Shown: piece by piece, positions 1 to 6,537 of the stretch
Layout: each line of letters begins with the position of its first letter
How positions within the stretch are numbered: position 1 is the first letter of the stretch
Source of the DNA: Edaphocola aurantiacus
GTDB lineage: Bacteria; Bacteroidota; Bacteroidia; Chitinophagales; Chitinophagaceae
Assembly: GCF_019797745.1 (NCBI RefSeq)
Contig: NZ_VOSI01000002.1
Location: 1-64,000, forward strand
Length of the DNA stretch: 64,000 nt
Direction: 5' to 3'
Notes under the pieces: model-generated
Databases searched by the model: none
Seen by the model: the letters and a program-made list of their open reading frames with translations, nothing else
Told to the model about the DNA's origin: nothing
Made by a program: the position numbers and the translations under genes

Positions 1-105
1 GAAACCCCAAAAACAGTACATAAGTTAGTGCCCGGGCTGCTGCGGTTGCAAGAGCGGGATATTATTTTAGAGGTAATATTTTTTCACTTTCTAAACCCAA
101 AACTT

Positions 106-624
106 ATGTCAGGAATCAATAATAACAGAGTAAACGCTGTAATGAACAGCGATCAGCTGGCCAATGTCAAAACCCTCTTTGCTGCCATACAGGCACAGCT
201 GCCCTTTCTCGTAGGGCTAAGCCCGGCCGAGCGCATGAGCCTGCCCAAGATCAATGTCGGGAACAAAGCCTTTAGCGAAGATGCTGCCAATGCCCTGCGC
301 AACAGTCCGCAGCTCTTCCCCTCTTTTCTCTCTGCAGACATGCTGCAAAACGATCTTAACCTCTTTCATCAGCTAGACGAGATCAGTGCCATATGCAGAC
401 AGTTGTCGGAGCGTATAGAAGATACCCGCATACTGGCCGGTAGTGAAGCCTATACTACGGCATTGAGCATATACCGCATAGCTGAGGCGGCAAGCATAGC
501 CGGTATGCCCGGCAGTAAAGCCGTGCACCAGCAGCTCAAGGAGCGCTTTAACTACCGCCCTGGCAGTGCCACCCCACCCACCCCTGAGGAGGGGGCAGAT
601 ACCCCAGACCTAAATGGAATCTGA
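106..624 (+). CDS. Conserved hypothetical protein of Bacteroidota
   Basis: The 172-residue product has no signal peptide or membrane segment and looks helical. It begins near an N-terminal stretch MSGINNNRVN and carries the blocks LPFLVGLSPAERMSLPK, SAICRQLSERIEDT and AGSEAYTTALSIYR, a pattern I recall from an unnamed family of about 170 residues that is common in Bacteroidota; no function is known to me. The ATG at 106 was preferred over an in-frame GTG at 28 because the family pattern starts there. The last 15 residues (rich in Pro, Glu, Asp, Thr) are encoded by a short dispersed repeat that recurs at the end of the next gene, so the tail may not be original. The gene precedes a SymE/XRE module. 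Coding status is fairly sure; function is unknown. Confidence 0.72.
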   Translation: MSGINNNRVNAVMNSDQLANVKTLFAAIQAQLPFLVGLSPAERMSLPKINVGNKAFSEDAANALRNSPQLFPSFLSADMLQNDLNLFHQLDEISAICRQLSERIEDTRILAGSEAYTTALSIYRIAEAASIAGMPGSKAVHQQLKERFNYRPGSATPPTPEEGADTPDLNGI

Positions 625-815
625 TCAAAAGCTAAATGAACGCAGCTCGGAGCTGAATAAAGCTACCTAAAAGCTAAATAGAGGGTAGACAACAGCTAAA
701 TGAATGCGGAAAAATGCTGCGACCGCGGGGCTTTTTGCACAATTGCATTTACCTAAAAGCTGCCCGGTCTCAGAAAAAAGGTATATCCAGCCACCCCAAA
801 CCTGAATGGGATTGA
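600..815. repeat. Degenerate short direct repeats between the first two genes
   Basis: The sequence ACCCCAGACCTAAATGGAAT (601-620) recurs imperfectly as ACCCCAAACCTGAATGGGAT (792-811). The second copy is followed by an arm forming CCAAACCT...AGGTTTGG, a possible weak hairpin. Between them AGCTAAATGAA with a following GC occurs near 630-643 and 694-708, a partial copy lies near 672-680, and ACCTAAAAGCT occurs near 665-675 and 751-761. The repeats overlap the 3' ends of both convergent flanking genes, so each protein's C-terminal tail is encoded by a repeat copy. They may be remnants of a small dispersed element. Confidence 0.5.
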
Positions 816-1219
816 GGTTTGGAGTTAATGCTATTAAGCTTTTGGGCAGGTGCATTTAGTTTTGCAACGGCTTCATTTTGCTTTTTGTCGGCCACATACG
901 GCACGTTGGTGCGGCGGCGAGGCTTTCTACCGGCAGCAGATAGCTCTTTAGCCACCGCATGCTGCTTAGCTGCGGCTGCATGCTGGTCTGTACCGGGCGC
1001 ATCGACCAGCTGTATGACTAGCCGCTGCTTACCGGTAGTAATCTGTATGTGCTGGCCGGGAGCAAATCCACAATCGGCCAGCCACTTGCCCGCAAGCCTT
1101 ATCTTGGGGTATATAACATGGGTTTTGTACAGCAGGTGGGCATTATAGGTTACATGATGGTCATATACCTTTACGATGCGAGGCTTACGCACCACCGGGC
1201 CATTAGTTTTCTTAGCCAT
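770..1219 (-). CDS. SymE-family toxin-like protein
   Basis: The 149-residue protein contains, at about residues 37-71, the segment PKIRLAGKWLADCGFAPGQ followed by a hydrophobic strand LVIQLV. This is the core of the SymE family (AbrB-like fold; SymE of E. coli is an SOS-induced toxin that condenses the nucleoid or affects RNA). The N-terminus is basic, and there is an unusual basic, Ala/Lys/Gln-rich extension from about residue 78 onwards that is longer than in plain SymE. The last dozen residues are encoded by a dispersed repeat. It is divergent from an XRE-type regulator at 1364, an arrangement I recall as recurrent in Bacteroidota, which suggests a toxin and its repressor. Family assignment is good; toxicity here is inferred. 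Confidence 0.7.
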   Translation of the reverse strand: MAKKTNGPVVRKPRIVKVYDHHVTYNAHLLYKTHVIYPKIRLAGKWLADCGFAPGQHIQITTGKQRLVIQLVDAPGTDQHAAAAKQHAVAKELSAAGRKPRRRTNVPYVADKKQNEAVAKLNAPAQKLNSINSKPQSHSGLGWLDIPFF

Positions 1220-1363
1220 AAAGCGAGTGTTTTAGTTATAGCACAAAGCAAAGGCATGTGGCCTACCCGTGCGGGTGTTACTTACAGGTAAAATACTGCG
1301 GTGGCAATACCGGTAATTAGTATAGAAATGTGTAATTTTCCAGTCTGAAAAAACAATTGACCT
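1220..1363. promoter_or_regulatory. Divergent intergenic region of the SymE/XRE pair
   Basis: This 144-base region must drive both divergent genes. It holds a small hairpin ACCCG-tg-CGGGT (1265-1276) and the palindrome TACCGGTA (1308-1315), either of which could be an operator for the XRE protein. TAATTTTC at 1333-1340 is one base off the TAnnTTTG box for the rightward gene. No good box was found for the leftward gene. Weak evidence. Confidence 0.3.
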
Positions 1364-1759
1364 ATGACCAAAACAACCAACCGTAAAGCGCACGAAGGCC
1401 GCAACATAAAACGCTTTCGCGAGATGCTGGGCATTAAACAAGATGCCCTGGCCGCAGACCTGGGCCATGACTGGAACCAACAGCGGGTATCGCTGCTGGA
1501 GCAGCGCGAGACTATAGAACTGGATGTGCTGCAACAGATTGCAGCGGTGCTACACCTGCCGGTTGAGGCTATTCAGAACTTTGACGAAGAACAGGCGGTG
1601 AATATAATATCGAATACATTTAACGATCAATCAAACGGATATAACTATTATCCTAATTTCCATTTCAATCCTTTAGATAAGATGGTGGAGCTCTACGAGC
1701 GTATGCTCCTACAGCAGAAGGAGATGATAGATCGACTGGAGCAATTGATAAAGAAGTGA
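1364..1759 (+). CDS. XRE-family helix-turn-helix regulator
   Basis: The 131-residue protein has an N-terminal HTH_3/XRE domain (about residues 10-70): GRNIKRFREMLGIKQDALAADLG is the helix-turn-helix core, followed by QRVSLLEQRETIELDVLQQIA and the typical closing VEAIQNFDE. A short linker rich in Asn and Tyr leads to a C-terminal amphipathic helix (about 105-131, LYERMLLQQKEMIDRLEQL) likely to be a dimerising coiled coil. It is divergent from the SymE-like gene and probably represses it and itself. Nothing in the sequence identifies an inducer. A standalone regulator is possible, but adjacency to SymE favours an addiction-type module. Confidence 0.8.
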   Translation: MTKTTNRKAHEGRNIKRFREMLGIKQDALAADLGHDWNQQRVSLLEQRETIELDVLQQIAAVLHLPVEAIQNFDEEQAVNIISNTFNDQSNGYNYYPNFHFNPLDKMVELYERMLLQQKEMIDRLEQLIKK

Positions 1760-1761
1760 TT

Positions 1762-1802
1762 ATAAATGAATAAGGAGCCCGGTGGGCTCCTTATTCATTT
1801 AT
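1762..1802. terminator. Bidirectional intrinsic terminator, 19-bp perfect stem
   Basis: ATAAATGAATAAGGAGCCC (1762-1780) pairs perfectly with 1784-1802 around the loop GGT. It lies between the 3' ends of the convergent XRE gene and AbiJ-like gene, so it can serve both. Confidence 0.8.
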
Positions 1803-1842
1803 GTGAGGACGAGCGAGGGTAGATGATAGTGAGAGCAGTTAT

Positions 1843-2769
1843 TTAGACAATGCCACTTTGCTCAATTAAAAAAATAATGTTTGCTCCTGTCAAATTTAAA
1901 GCATACCTCGTCATCTCGTCATCTACTTTTTGAGGAATATATCCTTGTCCATGGCCTCCTAATTTATTTCTTATTGTAGGAATTCCACTTTCTAATAAAT
2001 TCTTTAATGACGTAAATTGGTTTTGAGTAAAAGTTGGAACCAATTCATTTAGAAAACAAGTTTGAATCAATGCTTTTGCGGTATCAGTGTCCTTAAAGGT
2101 CCAATTTCTTTCCTTGCAAATTATCTTCATTGTGCTTTCAAAAGCTTTTAATGCCTCTGTTAAGCATTCCTTATTTCTACCATGTCTATAATGTTCGTGT
2201 GCTTTGAGATATTCTTCATTGGCTCCTTTAAATTTACTATTCCAAAGTAGATTAATAGTTGGCTTTACTATTTCAGTATGTATATAAGATGAATCAATTC
2301 TTATAATTTCTCCTTCAAAAGCGTAACCAATTCCGTTTTCTTTAAATCGCTCATTTAATTCAGATATTGCTTCATCTGGATTCATTTTTACAGTAGTATT
2401 ATATAGATATCTATCATACATTTTATTTTCAACAGTTTTTATACATTTAAAAGCAACTTCAACTACATCCAGCACCTCTTCTGTGTTTGCTTCAAGAATG
2501 AAATTTAGAACCTCCCATTGCTGACTTCTTCCAATATTATTTTCAATAAGTTGAAATCTCCCATATTCTCTACAAATTATATCATATACATTTTTATATG
2601 CCTCTCCTACAATATCATCTCCATATTGCTTGTTCTTACCAAAACAGTCATCTATTATATGAACGATTTGTACTCGGAGTTTCTGTGAAATACTGTTATA
2701 AGTATATATTTCAGGAACTTCCCCACGGAGTTCCTTTTGCCTTTTCGAAAAAAGATTAAAAATTCCCAT
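1843..2769 (-). CDS. AbiJ-like abortive infection protein (STM4504/CBY_0614 type)
   Basis: The product is 308 residues if started at the ATG at 2769 (an ATG four codons upstream at 2781 is also possible). The N-terminus IFNLFSKRQKELRGEVPEIY followed by QKLRVQIVHIIDD matches the AbiJ N-terminal domain 4 pattern I know from STM4504/CBY_0614 proteins. The C-terminal third, with CLTEALKAFESTMKIICKE, ESGIPTIRNKLGGHG and a final helix, resembles the Abi C-terminal/HEPN-like domain; RNKLGGHG is similar to the RxxxxH motif of HEPN RNases (Arg, then His five residues later). Such genes abort phage infection by killing or arresting the host. By eye the gene is clearly AT-richer than its neighbours, which suggests recent transfer. 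It has no visible partner gene. Domain calls are from motif recall. Confidence 0.68.
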   Translation of the reverse strand: MGIFNLFSKRQKELRGEVPEIYTYNSISQKLRVQIVHIIDDCFGKNKQYGDDIVGEAYKNVYDIICREYGRFQLIENNIGRSQQWEVLNFILEANTEEVLDVVEVAFKCIKTVENKMYDRYLYNTTVKMNPDEAISELNERFKENGIGYAFEGEIIRIDSSYIHTEIVKPTINLLWNSKFKGANEEYLKAHEHYRHGRNKECLTEALKAFESTMKIICKERNWTFKDTDTAKALIQTCFLNELVPTFTQNQFTSLKNLLESGIPTIRNKLGGHGQGYIPQKVDDEMTRYALNLTGANIIFLIEQSGIV

Positions 2770-3125
2770 AAACAATTGCATAAATTAAAATCAAACATAT
2801 AGTATTAATATCTATTTCTCAAAGGTGTATTTCCCCTAAAAAATATGAGAAAAATACCCACTGGCGCGCTCCCAGCGCGTGCCTCAATCCTACAACCACT
2901 AAACAAACAGTAAGACCATAGCTTATACAAACCGGGTAATCTCAAGGTGTTACCAAAGGAGATATCTCCACTACGGTCGATATGACGAAGTGAGTGTTCC
3001 CGTCATTTCGAGCACAGCGTAGCGGCGTCGAGAAATCTCCTGAAGCAAGTACCAAAGGAGATGTCTCCACTCCATTGCACTGGCGTGAGTGTTCCGAAGG
3101 GCCACTCACGTCTATATAATTCCTG

Positions 3126-3171
3126 CCCCGATTGCATCGGGGCCTTTTTACAAGCTCCCGATACAATCGGG
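3126..3171. repeat. Two consecutive GC-rich hairpins
   Basis: CCCCGAT-tgc-ATCGGGG (3126-3142) is followed by CC and five T, a terminator-like shape on the plus strand. A near copy CCCGAT-aca-ATCGGG follows at 3157-3171. The two stems share CCCGAT and look like duplicates of one small palindrome. Confidence 0.6.
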
Positions 3172-3183
3172 ATAGATGATTGG

Positions 3184-3213
3184 GGTCTTAGTGGCCTGCG
3201 GAACACTAAGACC
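3184..3213. repeat. 10-bp inverted repeat
   Basis: GGTCTTAGTG (3184-3193) and CACTAAGACC (3204-3213) are perfect complements around a 10-base loop, inside the repeat nest. Confidence 0.6.
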
Positions 3214-3382
3214 AGACAAGATATAAGAGGAGATATCTCCATTTCGCTACGCTTCAGTCGATATGACGAGTGAGTGTTCCTAAGCTGGCGCGCGCTCCCC
3301 AGCGCGTGTCTCAAATCTAATAACAGTAAGACAAACCGGCACACGAGGTGCCTGCGCTAGCGTACAAAGTGAGTATACGACA

Positions 3383-3407
3383 AAAGGCTACCCGATGGAT
3401 AGCCTTT
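3383..3407 (-). terminator. Likely carB terminator
   Basis: AAAGGCTA (3383-3390) pairs with TAGCCTTT (3400-3407) across a 9-base loop. It lies 26 bases beyond the carB stop codon. On the minus strand it is followed by only a short T-rich run, so strength is moderate. Confidence 0.55.
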
Positions 3408-3432
3408 GCTATTGTATTATGTTATGCAGCAA

Positions 3433-6279
3433 TTACTTGCTTAAGTGCATGCTTCTTTCTTTGTACAGGGTTCTAAAGTATGGGTCTCTCAGATCTTTGA
3501 TGAAGCGGATAGCCTCTCCCGTGCTCTTCATCTCTGGCCCTAACTCTTTGTTTACATTAGGGAACTTGCTGAAGCTGAATACCGGCTCCTTGATCGCATA
3601 CCCTTCCAGGTGCTTCTCGATGGTGAAGTCTTTCAGCTTCTTATCGCCCAGCATTACTTTGGTAGCAATGTTCAGGAACGGTACACCATATGCCTTGGCG
3701 ATGAATGGTGTGGTACGGCTGGCACGAGGGTTGGCCTCGATTACAAACACGCGACCGTCTTTGATGGCAAACTGTATGTTGATCAGACCTTTAACGTTCA
3801 GTTTCAGGGCTATTTTCTTCGTAATGTCTTTCATCTCCTCAACTTCCAGTTTACCCAGGTTGAAGACAGGCAGTACAGAGTGGCTGTCTCCGCTGTGGAT
3901 ACCCGCCGGCTCTATGTGCTCCATAATGCCCATGATGTATACTTCCTCTCCGTCACAGATGGCATCGATCTCGGCCTCCTGGCAGCGATCCAGGAAGTGG
4001 TCGATCAGGATCGTATTGCCCGGCAGTATTTTCAGCAGGCTTACTACGCTCTCTTCCAGCTCCTCGTCGTTGATAACGATACGCATGGCCTGTCCGCCCA
4101 GTACATAAGACGGGCGCACCAGTACCGGGTAGCCTACCTGGTTGGCTACTTCCATAGCATCGTCGGTAGTGTAAGCGGTACCATATTTTGGATAAGGTAT
4201 TTTCAATTCTTTAAGCAGGTCAGAGAATCGGCCACGGTCTTCTGCAATATCCATATTGTCGAATGAGGTACCGATGATCTTAATGCCTTTGGCATGCAGG
4301 CGTTTAGCCATTTTCAGGGCCGTTTGTCCACCCAGCTGTACGATAACGCCTTCTGGTTTTTCATGCTCGATGATCTCCCACACATGCTCCCAGTATACCG
4401 GTTCGAAGTACAGTTTGTCTGCAATGTCGAAGTCGGTAGATACGGTCTCAGGGTTACAGTTGATCATGATCGCCTCATAACCACACTCTTTGATAGCCAG
4501 CAGACCATGTGTACAACAGTAGTCAAACTCGATACCCTGACCAATGCGGTTAGGGCCTGAACCCAGTACAATGATCTTTTTCTTATCGGTTACCTTAGAC
4601 TCGTTCTGCAGGATATCTTCAGAGCCGGTTTGCAACTCTTCGAAGGTGCTGTAGAAGTATGGAGTTTTGGCTTCGAACTCGGCACTACAGGTATCTACCA
4701 TTTTGTAGACACGGGTTACACCCAGTTCTTTACGTCTTGTATAAATCTCTTCCGGAGTGCAATCGCCCATCAGCTCAGCAATCTGCTCATCACTGAAGCC
4801 CATTTTCTTGGCTTCAAACAGTACTTCTTTAGGCAGGCTGTGCGATTGTTTGTATTCCTTGATCTTTGCTTCCAGTTGTACGATCTCCTGGATCTGGTAC
4901 AGGAACCAGCGATCGATTTGTGTCAGTTCTCTCAGTGTTTTGATAGAGATACCTACTTCCAGCGCTTCTTTGAGGCGGAAGATACGGTCCCATGTAGGGC
5001 GCTTCAGGTATTCTTTCAGCTCTTCAGGGCGCATGCGGCTGCGGCTGATAGAGGTAAGGCCGATAGCATTGTTCTCCAGGCTCTGACATGCCTTTTGCAG
5101 GGCTTCAGGAAAGGTACGTCCGATAGACATTACCTCACCTACAGACTTCATCTGCAGGCCCAGTGTATCGTCAGCACCTTTAAATTTATCAAAGTTCCAG
5201 CGTGGCATTTTTACGATTACGTAGTCCAGCGCCGGCTCAAAGTATGCAGATGTTGTTTGGGTGATCTGGTTTTTCAGCTCATCCAGGTTGTAGCCTACCG
5301 CCAGTTTCGCAGCGATTTTGGCAATCGGGTAACCGGTTGCTTTAGAGGCCAGTGCAGAAGAGCGGCTTACGCGCGGGTTGATCTCGATGGCGATGATCTC
5401 TTCGGTCTCCGGGTTGAGGGCGAACTGTACGTTACAGCCTCCGGCAAAGTTTCCGAGATTACGCATCATATCTACTGCGGTATTACGCATCAGCTGGAAT
5501 GCTGTATCGCTCAGGGTCATAGCCGGTGCTACAGTAATACTGTCGCCGGTATGGATACCCATCGGGTCAAAGTTCTCTACAGTACAGATGATAACTACAT
5601 TGTCAGCAGCATCTCTCAGCAGTTCTAATTCAAATTCTTTCCAGCCCAGTACTGCTTTTTCTACCAGTACCTCATGTATAGGAGAGGCTTTAAGACCGGC
5701 ATCCAGTGCCGCTTCCAGCTCATCTTTACTTTTTACAAAACCACCTCCGGTACCACCCAGTGTGAAGGACGGACGGATAACCAGTGGAATACCGATCTCC
5801 TGTGCAAACTCTTTACCTTCCAGCATTGAGTTGGCTACGCGTGCAGGTGCTACGGGAATACCCATCTCCAGCATCCACTCGCGGAACAGGTCGCGGTCTT
5901 CTGCCTTATCGATTGCTTTAATGTCTACCCCGATCAGACGTACATTATACTGCTGCCAGATACCCAGCTCGTCTACTTCTTTACACAGGTTCAGCGCAGT
6001 CTGTCCACCCATGGTAGGCAGTACGGCATCGATATCATTTTCCTTCAGTATCTGTTCTATACTTTCCGGAGTCAAAGGTAACAGGTACACCTTATCCGCA
6101 ACTATGGGATCGGTCATGATCGTAGCAGGGTTACTGTTGATCAGTGTTACTTTGATTCCTTCTTCTCTTAAACTTCTGGCTGCCTGAGAACCGGAGTAGT
6201 CAAACTCACATGCCTGGCCTATCACGATAGGACCGGAGCCAATAATTAAAACAGATTTGATGGAAGTGTCTAAAGGCAT
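3433..6279 (-). CDS. carB: Carbamoyl-phosphate synthase large subunit, short form without MGS domain
   Basis: This ATP-grasp enzyme makes carbamoyl phosphate from bicarbonate, two ATP and glutamine-derived ammonia, feeding pyrimidine and arginine synthesis. The 948-residue protein shows two homologous halves: GSGPIVIGQACEFDYSG at about residue 14 and GSGPNRIGQGIEFDY at about 573, each followed by an ATP-grasp domain (first about 130-320, with RPSFTLGGTGGGF; second with RPSYVLGGQAMRI). The protein stops just after the second synthetase half, so the roughly 130-residue C-terminal MGS-like allosteric domain of E. coli CarB (1073 residues) is absent. I recall similarly short CarB proteins in other Bacteroidota. 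The glutaminase partner carA is not in this window. A promoter and a 5' hairpin lie upstream. Confidence 0.96.
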   Translation of the reverse strand: MPLDTSIKSVLIIGSGPIVIGQACEFDYSGSQAARSLREEGIKVTLINSNPATIMTDPIVADKVYLLPLTPESIEQILKENDIDAVLPTMGGQTALNLCKEVDELGIWQQYNVRLIGVDIKAIDKAEDRDLFREWMLEMGIPVAPARVANSMLEGKEFAQEIGIPLVIRPSFTLGGTGGGFVKSKDELEAALDAGLKASPIHEVLVEKAVLGWKEFELELLRDAADNVVIICTVENFDPMGIHTGDSITVAPAMTLSDTAFQLMRNTAVDMMRNLGNFAGGCNVQFALNPETEEIIAIEINPRVSRSSALASKATGYPIAKIAAKLAVGYNLDELKNQITQTTSAYFEPALDYVIVKMPRWNFDKFKGADDTLGLQMKSVGEVMSIGRTFPEALQKACQSLENNAIGLTSISRSRMRPEELKEYLKRPTWDRIFRLKEALEVGISIKTLRELTQIDRWFLYQIQEIVQLEAKIKEYKQSHSLPKEVLFEAKKMGFSDEQIAELMGDCTPEEIYTRRKELGVTRVYKMVDTCSAEFEAKTPYFYSTFEELQTGSEDILQNESKVTDKKKIIVLGSGPNRIGQGIEFDYCCTHGLLAIKECGYEAIMINCNPETVSTDFDIADKLYFEPVYWEHVWEIIEHEKPEGVIVQLGGQTALKMAKRLHAKGIKIIGTSFDNMDIAEDRGRFSDLLKELKIPYPKYGTAYTTDDAMEVANQVGYPVLVRPSYVLGGQAMRIVINDEELEESVVSLLKILPGNTILIDHFLDRCQEAEIDAICDGEEVYIMGIMEHIEPAGIHSGDSHSVLPVFNLGKLEVEEMKDITKKIALKLNVKGLINIQFAIKDGRVFVIEANPRASRTTPFIAKAYGVPFLNIATKVMLGDKKLKDFTIEKHLEGYAIKEPVFSFSKFPNVNKELGPEMKSTGEAIRFIKDLRDPYFRTLYKERSMHLSK

Positions 6280-6370
6280 TTTATATATGTTTATTTTTAT
6301 TTTACGGATTTATGCTGCACTCGGCCCCAATCATTGTATCGTGAGTACCCTCACCTATAGATACAAAAAA

Positions 6371-6386
6371 TCGGGCTGGCGCCCGA
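6371..6386 (-). promoter_or_regulatory. Hairpin with T-run at the predicted 5' end of carB mRNA
   Basis: On the minus strand TCGGGC-gcca-GCCCGA is followed directly by TTTTTTG. It sits only a few bases after the predicted -7 box (6391-6398) and about 90 bases before carB. It could be a second terminator for read-through from the upstream gene, a 5'-end stabiliser, or part of a control element; it is too close to the predicted start to be an ordinary attenuator. Confidence 0.5.
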
Positions 6387-6390
6387 AGTG

Positions 6391-6421
6391 CAAAACTAAC
6401 ACAATTATGCTTTCTGCACAA
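6391..6421 (-). promoter_or_regulatory. Predicted carB promoter
   Basis: On the minus strand TTG (6421-6419), a 20-base spacer and TAGTTTTG (6398-6391) match the Bacteroidota housekeeping promoter TTTG-N19-21-TAnnTTTG. The predicted leader is about 105 bases. Confidence 0.6.
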
Positions 6422-6492
6422 GTAATTATTCAGAAGCTTGTGCCGATACCTGCCTATTTATATATAGAGTATAGCTATTACATTTATAAAAA

Positions 6493-6519
6493 AGCCCGGG
6501 AGGTGGACACTCCCGGGCT
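6493..6519 (-). terminator. Intrinsic terminator of the 1197-residue T9SS protein gene
   Basis: AGCCCGGGAG and CTCCCGGGCT (6493-6502, 6510-6519) form a 10-bp stem. On the minus strand it is followed by six T. It lies 18 bases after the stop codon. Confidence 0.85.
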
Positions 6520-6537
6520 GAACTTTAACCACATACC

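Larger units (their letters stand above)
2957..3280. repeat. Three copies of an AGGAGATATCTCC...GTGAGTGTTCC element plus one inverted relative
   Basis: Copies lie at 2957-3000, 3056-3095 and 3228-3280. Each begins AGGAGATRTCTCCA and ends GTGAGTGTTCC; the first and third also contain TCGATATGACGA. The stretch 3002-3040 is an inverted, diverged relative (reverse complement begins GGAGATTTCTCGACG and ends CGAAATGAC). This resembles a dispersed intergenic repeat that I have seen in many bacterial genomes. The GGAGATATCTCC core is itself a palindrome. Copy 2 contains an inverted repeat CGTGAGTG/CACTCACG (3084-3091, 3103-3110). Confidence 0.65.
2861..3351. repeat. Repeat nest bounded by two copies of a hairpin-bearing unit
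   Basis: The left boundary (2861-2890) reads CTGGCGCGCTCCCAGCGCGT then a C/T-rich stretch; the right (3285-3315) is CTGGCGCGCGCTCCCCAGCG then a matching stretch. Each can form a CGCGCT/AGCGCG hairpin with a 3-4 base loop. Both are followed by AACAGTAAGAC and ACAAACCGG with different spacing, so the unit is longer than the hairpin and has diverged by indels. No convincing gene lies in 2782-3432; the small open frames there follow the repeats. Confidence 0.65.

Noticed and set aside
3126-3149. True terminator for a plus-strand gene
   Set aside because: The hairpin plus T-run is terminator-like, but no plus-strand gene ends upstream; it is better seen as part of the repeat nest.
2942-3344. Small open frames over the repeat nest
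   Set aside because: Their sequence consists of the palindromic repeats themselves, with no conserved motifs; they are not genes.
2861-3351. CRISPR array
   Set aside because: The repeats differ in length and orientation, have no regular spacers, and no cas gene is near.
4630-5628. Long plus-strand open frame opposite carB (also 3395-4108, 3610-4266, 5378-6187)
   Set aside because: They are antisense to a clear carB, have no recognisable domains, and look like shadows of its codon use.
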